From Natronosalvus sp042663485 (lineage in GTDB: Archaea; Halobacteriota; Halobacteria; Halobacteriales; Natrialbaceae), in assembly GCA_042663485.1 (NCBI GenBank), contig JBHTAF010000001.1: a stretch of 64,000 bases of DNA; one strand, 5' to 3'. Made by a program: the position numbers and the translations under genes. Numbering within the stretch: the first letter of the stretch is position 1; every line of letters starts with the position of its first letter. Shown here in pieces: positions 33,933 to 43,097 of the stretch. Below the pieces are notes generated by a model. That model worked only from the letters and a program-made list of their open reading frames with translations, ran no database searches and was not told the origin of the DNA.

Positions 33933-34835
33933 TCACTCCAGCGGTTCGGCCGCCTCGCGCTCGACCAGCGGCGTGGCGTTCTGTTCGGGCAGGGTGACGA
34001 CGTCGTCGGTCGCGAGGGTGTACTCGCGGTCGTCGATCCCGAGGATCGAGCCCACGTCACGCGTGATGCGGACGGTGACGCGGTCGACGTCTGGTGCAGA
34101 ACCGCTCGAGTCCTCGGCTCCCGTCGTCTCGGCACCGGGTTCGGCGTCGCCAGCGTCCTCGCGGTCCGCAGGCGGTTCGTCCGGCGGCGGTGGCGGGACG
34201 TCGTCGCCGGCGTCTCCCACTCCAGTCGCGGTCCCTGCCTCGGCGGCATCGACGGCATCCGCGTCGTCGCTCGAGGGCAGGTCTCCGCCCATGGCGTCGG
34301 CGACGCTGACCGACCCCTCCGACGACGGGTCGGCGGTCGACTCGTCGCTCGCGGACCCGGCAACGTCGGCCAGCGCGTCGCCGGGATCGGCTGACGGATC
34401 GGGCACGGTCGACTCGCTCGCGGCCGTTGTCTCCGCGACCGCGTCCTCGTTCCCGTCGAGCACGTCGAGCACGCGCTGTTTGTTGCCCTGGATACGGTCG
34501 ACGAGGTCCGTGAACAGGTCCGATTCCTCCGCGGTCAGTCCCTCGTCGTCGGCGGGCATTCCGGCCGCCGAAAGACTGGCCTGCTTGACGAGTTTCCCCA
34601 TCCGACGCTCATAGATGGCCTCGACGACGTCCTTCGCCGTCTCGATTTCGTCCGTCAGGCGCCCGACCTCGGGCGAAGAGAAGGGGTCGTCGGCGGCCTC
34701 GGCGACGCGCTCGCGCTCGGCCTCGAGGTTCGCGATGTACTCGCCGACTTCTTTGTAAAATGACGGACGCAGGTGCTGGAGGCTGTCCTTCTGGCGCTCC
34801 TTGCTCTGCACCGTGCGTAACTCGTCGAGATTCAT
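33933..34835 (-). CDS. GINS complex protein (Gins51 type)
   Basis: A 300-residue replication factor that joins MCM helicase to the replisome. The N-terminal helical A domain is clear (LDELRTVQSKERQKDSLQHL, EVGEYIANLEAERERV). A long Asp/Glu/Ser/Pro linker of about 130 residues follows, then the small beta-rich B domain (VDRVTVRITRDVGSILGIDD to the end). The A-then-B order indicates Gins51. The start at 34835 is 8 nt after priS, matching the known haloarchaeal pairing of GINS with primase. The long acidic linker is larger than in most archaeal homologues. Confidence 0.9.
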   Translation of the reverse strand: MNLDELRTVQSKERQKDSLQHLRPSFYKEVGEYIANLEAERERVAEAADDPFSSPEVGRLTDEIETAKDVVEAIYERRMGKLVKQASLSAAGMPADDEGLTAEESDLFTDLVDRIQGNKQRVLDVLDGNEDAVAETTAASESTVPDPSADPGDALADVAGSASDESTADPSSEGSVSVADAMGGDLPSSDDADAVDAAEAGTATGVGDAGDDVPPPPPDEPPADREDAGDAEPGAETTGAEDSSGSAPDVDRVTVRITRDVGSILGIDDREYTLATDDVVTLPEQNATPLVEREAAEPLE

Positions 34836-34842
34836 TCTTGGT

Positions 34843-36018
34843 TCATTCTTTCTCCTTTTCGGCGCGACCACGTGCCATCAGAAACATGGCGACGTACTCC
34901 GGTAGTGACTGGTCACCCTCCTGGACTGTAAAGATATCGCCCCCCAGTTCGACCTCGCCGCCGCGGTTCACGTCGACGGCGATCTCGTGGCCCCTGAACG
35001 TCTCGGGGACGGCGTCGACCAGCGGGTCGAACTCGGCCAGGTCGTCCCTGTCGATTCGTCGCGTCTCGAGCGCGCTGCCGCCGTGGAGGCTCCCCGGCAG
35101 TCGAATCAGGCGATTCGTGTCGGTCGTAACCGGTTCGTCGATCGGCGCATTGTCGGCCTCGACGGCCTGGTCGGCGAAGCGCTCGGCGAGCTGGGAGACC
35201 GCCGTGTGGACGGTCACGTTCCCCGCCTCGAGTTCCGATCGGTTGTTCCGAGCAGCGTTGAGCGTCGCCTGGGCCTTCCCCTCGCCGATACCGTCGAACG
35301 ACTGCAACTTCTCGAGGGCGTCCGCTTCTTCGAGGTCGAGCAGGTCGTCGACGTAGGCCATGAACCGCCGGTGGGTGCGTCGGCCCCAGCCGCCGTCGAT
35401 CGAGAGGTGGCGACGCTGGGTGGGCGTCTTTCGGCCCAGTCCGGCGACGGTCTCGGTCTCGATCAGCGCGTCGTACTCCAGACCGATCCCACGGACGTAG
35501 TCGACGATCTCCCGGCGGTGGTCGCTCTCTAACTGTTGAACGCACTCGTCGCGGACGTGAACGTGGTAGCCCCGCCCGCCCGAAAAGACGACCTCCAGGT
35601 CCTCGAAGGCGAAGTCGTCCTCGAGGAAGTCGAGCAGGCGAAACAGGGCGTCCTTGCACTTCTCGAGCATCTCGGCGTACGAATCCTCCCCGAGGGTCAC
35701 GCTCGGCAGGTGGTCGGCGTCCAGGTCGAAAACCAGATCGGACGAGCGCCAGTCCTTCGCGCTCATCGAGTTCGCGCCGGGGTCGCGGTAGCGACCGACC
35801 GAGAAGTAGACGTGCTGCGGGCGCTTGCGCTCGAGGAAGTCCTCGAGCGAGCCGAGTTCGAGGAGCGAGCGGTGACGAACCATCGTGGTCTTGGGGCCCT
35901 CCGTCCAGGGGATGTAGCCCCACTCGCGTTCGTTCGCCTCCGGGGGCGGGGTGATCTCCGTCCGTCGGTAATGGTCTCGAAACCGCCCCCGAAGATAGGC
36001 CCGCGTGCGCTCCTCCAT
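34843..36018 (-). CDS. priS: DNA primase small subunit
   Basis: A 391-residue catalytic subunit of the archaeal-eukaryotic primase that makes RNA primers for DNA replication. The catalytic aspartates lie in DLVFDLDADHLP. The conserved VYFSVGRYRDPGA is upstream, and FSGGRGYHVHV, with the His that binds nucleotide, is intact. The start at 36018 gives MEERTRAYLRGRFRDHYRR, the usual N-terminus. It is directly upstream of GINS, suggesting a replication operon. Confidence 0.96.
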   Translation of the reverse strand: MEERTRAYLRGRFRDHYRRTEITPPPEANEREWGYIPWTEGPKTTMVRHRSLLELGSLEDFLERKRPQHVYFSVGRYRDPGANSMSAKDWRSSDLVFDLDADHLPSVTLGEDSYAEMLEKCKDALFRLLDFLEDDFAFEDLEVVFSGGRGYHVHVRDECVQQLESDHRREIVDYVRGIGLEYDALIETETVAGLGRKTPTQRRHLSIDGGWGRRTHRRFMAYVDDLLDLEEADALEKLQSFDGIGEGKAQATLNAARNNRSELEAGNVTVHTAVSQLAERFADQAVEADNAPIDEPVTTDTNRLIRLPGSLHGGSALETRRIDRDDLAEFDPLVDAVPETFRGHEIAVDVNRGGEVELGGDIFTVQEGDQSLPEYVAMFLMARGRAEKEKE

Positions 36019-36107
36019 GCGTCCCCGGTAGTCGGCGGCACTGGCATATAGGCGTTTCCGAATGGCCGTCGCTCGAGAGAGTCGCGACAGTCGAGAGAAG
36101 CCGATCG

Positions 36108-36587
36108 CTACCGACGAATTAGTTCCGAAATTCGATCCGAGAGCCCGGCGCTCGAGCCGAGTTTGAGGTAGTAGGCGTCGCCGCCGTCCTCGTAGTAGTT
36201 GTCGATGCGGCGCTTGATCTCGAAGCCGAGGTGTTCGTAGAACTGGAGAGCATTCTCGTTGGTCGTGCGGGCGTGGCAGGTGATCGAGCGGTGGTCCTCG
36301 GCGACCTGGGCGACGAGGCGTTTGCCGATGCCCTCGCCCCGACAGTCGGGCGAGACGGCCAGAAAGAGGATGTAGCCGTCGCGTCGAACCGCGGCGAACC
36401 CGACGAGTTCGGTCCCGTTTCGGACGTAGCAGTGGACCGTCGAGCGCCGGTAGGCGTCGACGAAGAAGTTGCGTCGCTGCTTGAGCACCCCCTCGGCCTG
36501 GCTGATCGTCTCCTTGAGCTCCCAGGCCGAGTCGACGAACTCGTCGCTACCGGGTTCGACGACGCGACTGTCGATGTTGACGCTCAC
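36108..36587 (-). CDS. GNAT-family N-acetyltransferase
   Basis: A 159-residue GCN5-related acetyltransferase. Motif A, the acetyl-CoA loop, is LAVSPDCRGEGIGKRLVAQV, and the later TTNENALQFYEHLGFEIKRR is the RimI-like C-terminal strand-helix. The start is GTG 36587: a TATA box AATTATATT is centred 28 nt upstream, so the transcript is leaderless and longer upstream starts can be rejected. It could acetylate protein N-termini or small amines; the substrate is not evident. Confidence 0.88.
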   Translation of the reverse strand: MSVNIDSRVVEPGSDEFVDSAWELKETISQAEGVLKQRRNFFVDAYRRSTVHCYVRNGTELVGFAAVRRDGYILFLAVSPDCRGEGIGKRLVAQVAEDHRSITCHARTTNENALQFYEHLGFEIKRRIDNYYEDGGDAYYLKLGSSAGLSDRISELIRR

Positions 36588-36610
36588 TAACCAACCGTAC
36601 CACCGTCGCC

Positions 36611-36619
36611 AATATAATT
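36611..36619 (-). promoter_or_regulatory. TATA box of the GNAT gene
   Basis: Minus-strand AATTATATT centred 28 nt before GTG 36587. It decides between this start and the much longer open frame. Confidence 0.6.
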
Positions 36620-36747
36620 CCACCGGCGGCCGGATAGGCGTTCCTCGCGGAAACGGAGTGAACGACGTCGTTGGCGGTCGCGAAACGATACCGCTCGAGC
36701 CTCGCGGAACCGATGCACATAGCACGCTGGCGACGGAACGACTCCCC

Positions 36748-37311
36748 ATGAGCTACGAGCTTCGCGCGCACACCGCGGACGTCGCCGTCGCCGCGAGCGG
36801 CGACACCCTCGAGGCAACCGTCGCCGCCGTGGCCGACGGGCTGGCGGCGGCCTCGTGCGACGAGATTCCCGGCGCCGACGCGGACAGGGAGTCGGGTGGC
36901 GAGGTGGGGAGCGACTCGAGTGGCGAGGTGGAGAGCGACGCAGATAGCGACGGCCGCTTCACACTCGAGGTGCGCGCAGAGAGCCGCGAGGCCCTCCTCT
37001 TCGAGTATCTGGACGAACTCATCTATCTCCGGGACGTCCGCCTCGAGCTACCTGTCGACAACCGCGTTCGGAAGCTCGAGCGGATCGAGGAGGATGCGGG
37101 GGACGAAAGCGAGGGCACGGGCGACGAGGATGCACTCGAGGAACCAGCCAGCGGGGACGGACACGCCGACCGCTGGCGACTCGAGGCCGATGCTCGCGGG
37201 ATTCCGCTGTCGACGATCGACGCCAGGGAGGTCAAAGCCGTCACCTACTCCGAGATGCGCCTCGAGGCCGTCGATGGCGGCTGGGAGGCATACGTGGTAT
37301 TCGACGTCTGA
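36748..37311 (+). CDS. Archease
   Basis: A 187-residue protein that promotes guanylylation and multiple turnover of the RNA ligase RtcB, encoded 1.3 kb downstream. The family start YELRAHTADVAVAASGDTLE and the C-terminal REVKAVTYSEMRLEAVDGGW with its metal-binding acidic residues are present. Two acidic insertions (residues about 48-70 and 115-145) make it longer than typical archeases near 140 residues. The start at 36748 is the domain start. Confidence 0.92.
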   Translation: MSYELRAHTADVAVAASGDTLEATVAAVADGLAAASCDEIPGADADRESGGEVGSDSSGEVESDADSDGRFTLEVRAESREALLFEYLDELIYLRDVRLELPVDNRVRKLERIEEDAGDESEGTGDEDALEEPASGDGHADRWRLEADARGIPLSTIDAREVKAVTYSEMRLEAVDGGWEAYVVFDV

Positions 37312-37415
37312 TCGGGATCGAGCGACCACAGGGAGTCACTCGTGGCCGTATCCCCGGCTCCGTCTCGCCCGCTGCAACTCGAGTCCTTTTATCGATCGAC
37401 CGGATAGACACGACC

Positions 37416-38507
37416 ATGCTCGACGGTCGACGACTTCGCAACCGAATAGCCGCCTCGTGGATCGCCGGAGTGGGTCTGGTCTGGCTCTCGACGTCCGCGA
37501 CCGCCCACGAGGAGTACGTCGTCGACGAAGAGCGAGAGACGTCGACTCTCGAGTTCCTCGCGGACGGACTCGGCGATCCCGCCGTCCTCGGCCCGCTGCT
37601 CGCTGGCCTCATCGGCGTCGGTCTCGCCATGGTGCTCTACCTGCGGATTCGTCCCGTTCCGAACGACGTCGCCGCCTTCCGGACGGCCATGCGGGAGTAC
37701 ACCGAGTTCGTTCCCTGGTTGCTCCGGATCTCGTTCGGCATTCCGCTGGTCGGGGCGGGGTTCTCGGGGTACTTCATTAGCCCCGCAGTGACGGTCGATG
37801 TCCGTCTGCTCCAGGTAGCCCTCGGCTTTCTGCTCCTGTTCGGTCTCGCGACGCGCCTCGTCGCCCTCGTAACCCTGGCGGCCTACCTCGTTGGACTGCT
37901 CGTCTGGCCGACGCTCCTGTTGCAACTCGAGTTCGTCGGCGGCCTGCTGGCCATCGCCCTCGTCGGGAGCGGACGGCCGAGCGCCGATCACGTCCTCCAG
38001 CGCGTCGCCGGCGGCCCGGGGACGCGGTACGGCCGAATCGACCGGGTTCACGACGTGGCCCAGGCGTTCCAGTCGCGAATCGACCCCTACGAGGTGTACG
38101 CCCCGACGATCGCCCGCGTCGGCCTCGGGTTGACGTTCATCACCCTCGGCGTCGGCCAGAAACTGCTGCGCCCCGGCATCGCCCTGGCCGTCGTCGACCG
38201 GTACGATCTGACGAGCGTCGTCCCCGTTCCGGCCGAACTGTGGGTGTTCGGTGCCGGGTTCACCGAGGCGGCACTCGGCCTCGCGCTCGTCGTCGGCCTG
38301 TTCACGCGCGCCAGCGCCGCCGTCGCCATCGCCATGTTTTCGCTGACGCTATTCGCCCTGCCCGATGACCCCGTGCTGGCACACGTCTCGCTGTTCGGGA
38401 TGGCCTCGGTGTTGCTCATTACCGGCGCGGGTCCCTACGCCGTCGACAACCGCCTCGAGGCCGTCGAAAGCAGACTCGAGGACACGGTCTCGGCCGCGGC
38501 CGATTGA
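37416..38507 (+). CDS. DoxX-family membrane protein
   Basis: A 363-residue membrane protein. A signal-like segment ends in STSATAHEEY, followed by about eight hydrophobic helices. The DoxX-like domain is in the second half (ARVGLGLTFITLGVGQKLLR and FTEAALGLALVVGLFTRASA). A TATA box TTTTAT (37387-37392) lies about 27 nt upstream of the ATG, supporting a leaderless start. DoxX relatives take part in redox or sulfur chemistry in membranes, but many have no known function. It lies between archease and rtcB on the same strand without obvious functional link. Confidence 0.85.
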   Translation: MLDGRRLRNRIAASWIAGVGLVWLSTSATAHEEYVVDEERETSTLEFLADGLGDPAVLGPLLAGLIGVGLAMVLYLRIRPVPNDVAAFRTAMREYTEFVPWLLRISFGIPLVGAGFSGYFISPAVTVDVRLLQVALGFLLLFGLATRLVALVTLAAYLVGLLVWPTLLLQLEFVGGLLAIALVGSGRPSADHVLQRVAGGPGTRYGRIDRVHDVAQAFQSRIDPYEVYAPTIARVGLGLTFITLGVGQKLLRPGIALAVVDRYDLTSVVPVPAELWVFGAGFTEAALGLALVVGLFTRASAAVAIAMFSLTLFALPDDPVLAHVSLFGMASVLLITGAGPYAVDNRLEAVESRLEDTVSAAAD

Positions 38508-38576
38508 CCGAGCGTCGGCCGGACTCGCCGAACGCGGTCACAAAGGTCTTTCAGCGACGGCGCCCCACTCTCGAGT

Positions 38577-40040
38577 ATGACCACCACGTTCGACGCCGAC
38601 GGCATCGTGCTCGAGCAGGTTCGCGAGCACGTCTGGGAGCTCCCACAGGAGGACGGGATGCGCGTCCCCGCACGCGTACTCGCCAGCGAATCGCTCCTCG
38701 AGGAGATTAGCGAGGACAAGACGCTCGAGCAGTTGCACAACGCGACGCACCTGCCGGGGATCACGAACTACGCGATCTGTATGCCCGACGGCCACCAGGG
38801 GTACGGGTTCCCGGTCGGCGGGGTGGGCGCAATGGACGCCGAGAACGGCTGTATCTCGCCCGGAGCGGTCGGCTACGACATCAACTGTGGCGTCCGGATG
38901 ATGAAGACCAACCTGACCTACGACGACGTCGCCGGGCACGAGCGGGAACTAGTCGACGCCCTGTTCGAGGCCGTTCCCTCGGGACTCGGCGGCGGTGGCG
39001 TCGTCGAGACCGGTGTCGACACCGTCGAGCAGATCCTCGAGCGCGGCGTGGACTGGGCGCTCGAGGCCGGCTACGCGGTCGAGGACGATCTCCTTCACTG
39101 CGAGGACGAGGGCGTCCGGGCGGGCGCCGACGCGTCGATGGTGAGCCAGAAGGCGAAGGATCGCGGGAAGAACCAGGTCGGCTCCCTGGGGTCCGGGAAT
39201 CACTTCCTCGAGGTCCAGCGGGTGACCGACGTGTACGACGACGGCGTGGCGGAGGCGTTCGGTCTCGAGCGCGACCAGATCGTCGTGCTCATCCACTGTG
39301 GCTCCCGCGGGCTGGGCCACCAGACCTGCAACGACTACCTGCGGAAGATCGAGCGCCAGCACGGCGGCCTCCTCAATCAACTCCCCGACAAGGAACTCGC
39401 CGCCGCCCCCGCCGGCTCTCAGCTGGCCGAGGAGTACTACGCGGCGATGAACGCTGCGATCAATTACGCCTGGGTCAACCGTCAGCTGATCATGCACCAG
39501 ACCCGCGAGGTGTTCGCGGACGTGTTCGACCGCCCCTGGGAGTCGATGGAGATGGACCTCCTCTACGACGTGGCTCACAACATCGCGAAGAAGGAGGTCC
39601 ACGAGGTCGACGGCGAAGATCGGGAATTGTACGTTCACCGGAAAGGTGCGACGCGGGCGTTCCCGGCGGGTCACCCCGACGTCCCCGCAGCCTATCGCGA
39701 CGTCGGCCAGCCGGTGATCATCCCCGGGAGCATGGGCGCCGGCAGCTACGTCCTTCGCGGGGGCGAAAATTCACTCGACCTCACGTTCGGCTCGACGGCC
39801 CACGGCGCCGGCCGACTGATGAGTCGCACCCAGGCCAAAAACGAGTACTGGGGCGAGGACGTCCGCGAGGACCTCGAGTTGGGCCAGGGGATCTACGTCA
39901 AGGCCCAGTCGGGGGCGACGGTGGCCGAAGAGGCCCCGGGCGTCTACAAGGACGTCGACGAGGTCGTGCGCGTCTCGGACGAACTCGGGATCGGCGACAA
40001 GGTCGTTCGGACGTTCCCGGTGTGTAACATCAAGGGGTGA
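38577..40040 (+). CDS. rtcB: RNA-splicing ligase RtcB
   Basis: A 487-residue GTP- and manganese-dependent ligase that joins tRNA exons after intron removal. The metal-binding GYDINCGVRMM (Cys near residue 103), GSLGSGNHFLEVQ, IHCGSRGLGHQ and the guanylylated histidine in TAHGAGRLMSR are all intact. No intein interrupts it. Length is typical. Works with archease encoded upstream. No TATA is evident immediately before the ATG. Confidence 0.97.
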   Translation: MTTTFDADGIVLEQVREHVWELPQEDGMRVPARVLASESLLEEISEDKTLEQLHNATHLPGITNYAICMPDGHQGYGFPVGGVGAMDAENGCISPGAVGYDINCGVRMMKTNLTYDDVAGHERELVDALFEAVPSGLGGGGVVETGVDTVEQILERGVDWALEAGYAVEDDLLHCEDEGVRAGADASMVSQKAKDRGKNQVGSLGSGNHFLEVQRVTDVYDDGVAEAFGLERDQIVVLIHCGSRGLGHQTCNDYLRKIERQHGGLLNQLPDKELAAAPAGSQLAEEYYAAMNAAINYAWVNRQLIMHQTREVFADVFDRPWESMEMDLLYDVAHNIAKKEVHEVDGEDRELYVHRKGATRAFPAGHPDVPAAYRDVGQPVIIPGSMGAGSYVLRGGENSLDLTFGSTAHGAGRLMSRTQAKNEYWGEDVREDLELGQGIYVKAQSGATVAEEAPGVYKDVDEVVRVSDELGIGDKVVRTFPVCNIKG

Positions 40041-40070
40041 TCGCCGTTAGATCCGGCGGCCTCAGTTTCG

Positions 40071-40313
40071 TCAGTTGATCCGGAACGGGCTGTCGTCCTC
40101 GTCACCCTCGCCACCACCATCTTCGTCTCCGTCTCCGCCAACGTCACCGTCGACGTACGGCTTTCTCGCCGTGATCGTCACCTCGGCCTCGGGGGCATCC
40201 TCGTCGACCCACGGACTGTCGTAACTCGAGAGTTCGAGGCCGGTGACCTCCCAGCCGGCGTCTTCGATCAGGTCGACGAGTTCGCGCTGGTCGTCGAGCA
40301 TGTCTCGGTCCAT
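40071..40313 (-). CDS. Small conserved-looking haloarchaeal protein
   Basis: An 80-residue acidic protein starting MDRDMLDDQRELVDLIEDAG. The first 55 residues look folded (helix, then strands WEVTGLELSSYD and EAEVTITARKPY). A low-complexity Gly/Asp/Glu tail ends SPFRIN. Function unknown. The open frame extends further upstream, but only the part from 40313 has haloarchaeal composition. It ends 30 nt from the convergent rtcB. Confidence 0.7.
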   Translation of the reverse strand: MDRDMLDDQRELVDLIEDAGWEVTGLELSSYDSPWVDEDAPEAEVTITARKPYVDGDVGGDGDEDGGGEGDEDDSPFRIN

Positions 40314-40434
40314 AGGCGCCGTTCCACCTCGAGGACGGTAGCCGTTGGGTTTCGTGTGCCGGGGCCGGCTCCGGAGAGGTGCTGAATATGAACGGCGCCC
40401 GGCCCGAAACGGGCAACGGTCGACGGCCGGCCGA

Positions 40435-41199
40435 CTACTCGATCGTCGTCCCCGGACCTTCCCCGCGGAAGAACGCCGGCAGTGACTCGAGGCCGAAGAT
40501 CGAGGCACGGCTCTCGAGGGCGAGCAGGGCCCGCACTTTCGCCGCCATGCCGCCGGTGACGTCCGTGGACTCGCTAGCGCCGAGGACGGCCTCGACGGCT
40601 CCGTAGTCCTCGATGCGCTCGATCACGTCCCCCGCGTCGTTGAGCACACCGGGAACCGTCGAGCACAGGCCGACGCGCTCGGCCTCGAGGGCCGTTGCGA
40701 GTTCGACGATCAGTTCGTCGCCACTGACGATGGTGACGCCCTCCCCCCGGTGGCTCACGACGTCGCCGTGCAGGACGGGGACGAACCCCTCCGCGAGCAT
40801 CGTCTCAACCGGCGCCGTGGGGAGGTCGAGTCGGCCCTCGGCGTCCCGCGATGCGACCGAGAAGGGGTGGACCGGAACCGCGGGGACGTCACGCTCGAGC
40901 AATCGCTCGAGGACGAACCCGTCGAGCGTCTTCATCGCGCCGTGGATCGCGTGGACGGCGCCCACGTCGTGCGTACCGTCGGTCGTGCTCACGCCGTGCT
41001 CGCTCGCGTGAACGTGGCCGAAGCTCCCGCCGCCGTGGACGATGACGAGGTCGTCGACGTCTCCCGACTCGAGCGCCGTCGCGACGGCGGCGGCGGCCGT
41101 CTCGAGGGAACTTGCGTCGAGCGTCTCGTCGCGATCCTTGTCCGTCACGACGCTGCCCCCGAGTTTGACGACGGTCGTTCCGGTTCCGATCCTGGTCAT
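40435..41199 (-). CDS. Isopentenyl phosphate kinase
   Basis: A 254-residue amino-acid-kinase fold enzyme that makes isopentenyl diphosphate from isopentenyl phosphate in the archaeal mevalonate route. It has VVKLGGSVVTDKDRDETLD, the HGGGSFGHVHASEHG segment with the catalytic His characteristic of this kinase, and DVTGGMAAKVRALLAL at the C-terminus. It overlaps the mevalonate kinase stop by 4 nt (ATGA), so both are made together. Confidence 0.95.
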   Translation of the reverse strand: MTRIGTGTTVVKLGGSVVTDKDRDETLDASSLETAAAAVATALESGDVDDLVIVHGGGSFGHVHASEHGVSTTDGTHDVGAVHAIHGAMKTLDGFVLERLLERDVPAVPVHPFSVASRDAEGRLDLPTAPVETMLAEGFVPVLHGDVVSHRGEGVTIVSGDELIVELATALEAERVGLCSTVPGVLNDAGDVIERIEDYGAVEAVLGASESTDVTGGMAAKVRALLALESRASIFGLESLPAFFRGEGPGTTIE

Positions 41200-42182
41200 G
41201 CGAGTCGCTTCACCCCCTTTTCGGCCAGTTCGGCCCGGAATGCGTCCTCACAACCGGGCGTAAAGCGCAGGGCCGTCTCCGTTTCCGGGGTGGGATCGAG
41301 CGCGACGATACACCCGCCTCCGCCCGCGCCGGTGAGCTTCGCCCCGTAGGCGCCCGCATCGCGAGCGGCCCACACCATCGTCTCGAGGTCCCGCGCCGAG
41401 ACGCCGAGTGCCGAGAGCAGGCCGTGATTGAAGTTCATCAGTCGACCGACTTCCTCGAGGTCACCCGCCTGGAGAGCCGACTCGCCCCTGCGGACGACGT
41501 CGCCGATTGCCTCGACCGTGTCGGCGGCGAAGTCGTACTCCTCCCGGAGGGCACGGACGCCGGCGACCAGTTCGCCTGTCTCGCCAGCGCCGCCGTCGAA
41601 GCCGATGACGAAGGGTAGCTCCGGTGCCTCGATCGATCGGCAGTCGTCGCCCTCGACGCGGACGGCGCCGCCCGTCGCCGAGCAGAAGGTGTCAGCGCGG
41701 GAGGCCTGCCCCTCCTGGACCGCGTGCTCGGTCCGGTAGGCTCGCTCGGCCAGTTCGTCGGTTTCGAGGGTGAGCCCGAGTTCCCGCGTCGCGGCGTCGA
41801 TGGCGGCGACCACGACCGCGGCGGAGGAGCCGAGGCCCGCCCCGAGCGGAATCTCGCTCTCGATGGTGACGTCGAAGCCGACGTCGTCCTCGCCGGTGAC
41901 GTCGTGAACCTGTTCGATGGCGCCGTCGACGTAGCCCATCGCGGCGCTGATGAGCGGTTCGGGGACGTTCACGTCGTGGCGGCCGTCGTGCTGGCCGCCG
42001 TACTCGACGGTGAAGCCGTCTATACTGAGGTCGTCCGCCTGTACCCGGAGTCGGTCGTCGGACCGCTGTTCGACGGTGACCCGCGCCCGTCGCTCGATGG
42101 CACAGGGGACCGCCGGCTCGCCGTAGACGACCGCGTGCTCCCCAAACAGATAGACCTTCCCGGGAGCGCTCGAGACTGTCAT
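41196..42182 (-). CDS. mvk: Mevalonate kinase
   Basis: A 328-residue GHMP kinase that phosphorylates mevalonate for isoprenoid (ether lipid) synthesis. The N-terminal SSAPGKVYLFGEHAVVYGEP, the ATP loop PLGAGLGSSAAVVVAAIDA and motif 3 AKLTGAGGGGCIVAL are all present. A TATA-like TTAATAGC is centred 28 nt before the ATG. It is the first gene of a two-gene isoprenoid operon with isopentenyl phosphate kinase. A palindrome shared with another promoter lies about 51 bp upstream of the TATA box. Confidence 0.96.
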   Translation of the reverse strand: MTVSSAPGKVYLFGEHAVVYGEPAVPCAIERRARVTVEQRSDDRLRVQADDLSIDGFTVEYGGQHDGRHDVNVPEPLISAAMGYVDGAIEQVHDVTGEDDVGFDVTIESEIPLGAGLGSSAAVVVAAIDAATRELGLTLETDELAERAYRTEHAVQEGQASRADTFCSATGGAVRVEGDDCRSIEAPELPFVIGFDGGAGETGELVAGVRALREEYDFAADTVEAIGDVVRRGESALQAGDLEEVGRLMNFNHGLLSALGVSARDLETMVWAARDAGAYGAKLTGAGGGGCIVALDPTPETETALRFTPGCEDAFRAELAEKGVKRLA

Positions 42183-42253
42183 GTGGGGGCGTTCGGACGA
42201 CGACGGTTAATAGCTATCTTCTCGCCGTCGCGGTTCGCGACCGGAGAGTGTTG

Positions 42254-42270
42254 ACTATACAATCTATAGT
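42254..42270. promoter_or_regulatory. Palindrome ACTATA-N5-TATAGT upstream of mevalonate kinase
   Basis: Perfect 6-bp arms with a CAATC spacer. Its centre (42262) is about 51 bp upstream of the mvk TATA centre (about 42210). The same arms and spacer length occur at 58689-58705 with the same distance to the TATA box. Confidence 0.6.
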
Positions 42271-42316
42271 ATTATACGGACATCCCAATATCGGCTGCTA
42301 CCACTCCGAGACCGCC

Positions 42317-43015
42317 TCAGAGCACCCGGTCGCTGTCCGGATTCTCGAGGTCCCACAGCAGTTCGGGGAGAAACGCCTCGAGGTTGTCGACGACCCGGCG
42401 CTCGCTCACACCGAGACCTTCGCAGTGGTCGTGCGCCGAGTCCCGAATATCGACGTGGAGCCCGTCATCCTCGAGCCAGACGCCCAGCGGGAAGACTGAG
42501 CACCGCGTCGGTTTCCAGTCTTGCTCGATGTGAAGCGAACACAGGCCGTCCTCCCGGAGGAAGGCGCAGGCCTGGCCGTCCTCGGCGACGTGTTCCTCGC
42601 GGCTTTTGGCCTCGCGGGTCACGAACGGTTCGCCGCGAAACTGGGTGGTCGTCTCCGAGAGATTCGCCCGCTGGGCTAGCTCGAGGAGATCCCGGTCGTA
42701 GAGCAAGACACCGTGGTGGCAACACCAGGTGCAGTCCTCGACGCACTCGAACGTGAGGTCGGGATCGAACTCGACGATCACCTCCCGATCGGGGTACACC
42801 TCGACGGGAAACGGCGGTTCCACGTCGGGTGCGATTTCGCTCGAGTCGAGTTCAGTGTGTGTTTCGGGTGCAGACGGTCGGTCCAGGCCGAGGTGGGGAT
42901 CGGTCTGGGTGCGGTCGCGGTTCCGGTCGCTGTCGCCGGCGCTGGCACCGGCGCCAGGGCTGGCATCACCGTCGCCATCCCGCGTCTCGCGCTCGCTCCC
43001 GGCATCGTCGGTCAC
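42317..43015 (-). CDS. YkgJ-type cysteine-cluster protein
   Basis: About 232 residues from GTG 43015. The first 70 residues are an acidic, low-complexity arm. The domain has the cysteine cluster CVEDCTWCCHHGVLL, then CAFLREDGLCSLHIEQ and RCSVFPLGVW, as in UPF0153/YkgJ proteins thought to bind zinc or an iron-sulfur cluster. The frame is open further upstream, but that part overlaps the 56-residue gene at 43098-43268 and is Ser/Arg-rich. Function in haloarchaea is unknown. Cytosolic. Confidence 0.85.
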   Translation of the reverse strand: MTDDAGSERETRDGDGDASPGAGASAGDSDRNRDRTQTDPHLGLDRPSAPETHTELDSSEIAPDVEPPFPVEVYPDREVIVEFDPDLTFECVEDCTWCCHHGVLLYDRDLLELAQRANLSETTTQFRGEPFVTREAKSREEHVAEDGQACAFLREDGLCSLHIEQDWKPTRCSVFPLGVWLEDDGLHVDIRDSAHDHCEGLGVSERRVVDNLEAFLPELLWDLENPDSDRVL

Positions 43016-43097
43016 GCTCGAGTCGAGGGGGCGCCGACGGAAGTGCCTTCCCACTCGAAAATCCGCGTCGAGGACGCTCCCGCGAACCGTTCTCAAC

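Noticed and set aside
38577..40040. Intein in RtcB
   Set aside because: Archaeal RtcB genes can carry inteins, but this frame is 487 residues with all motifs at normal spacing.
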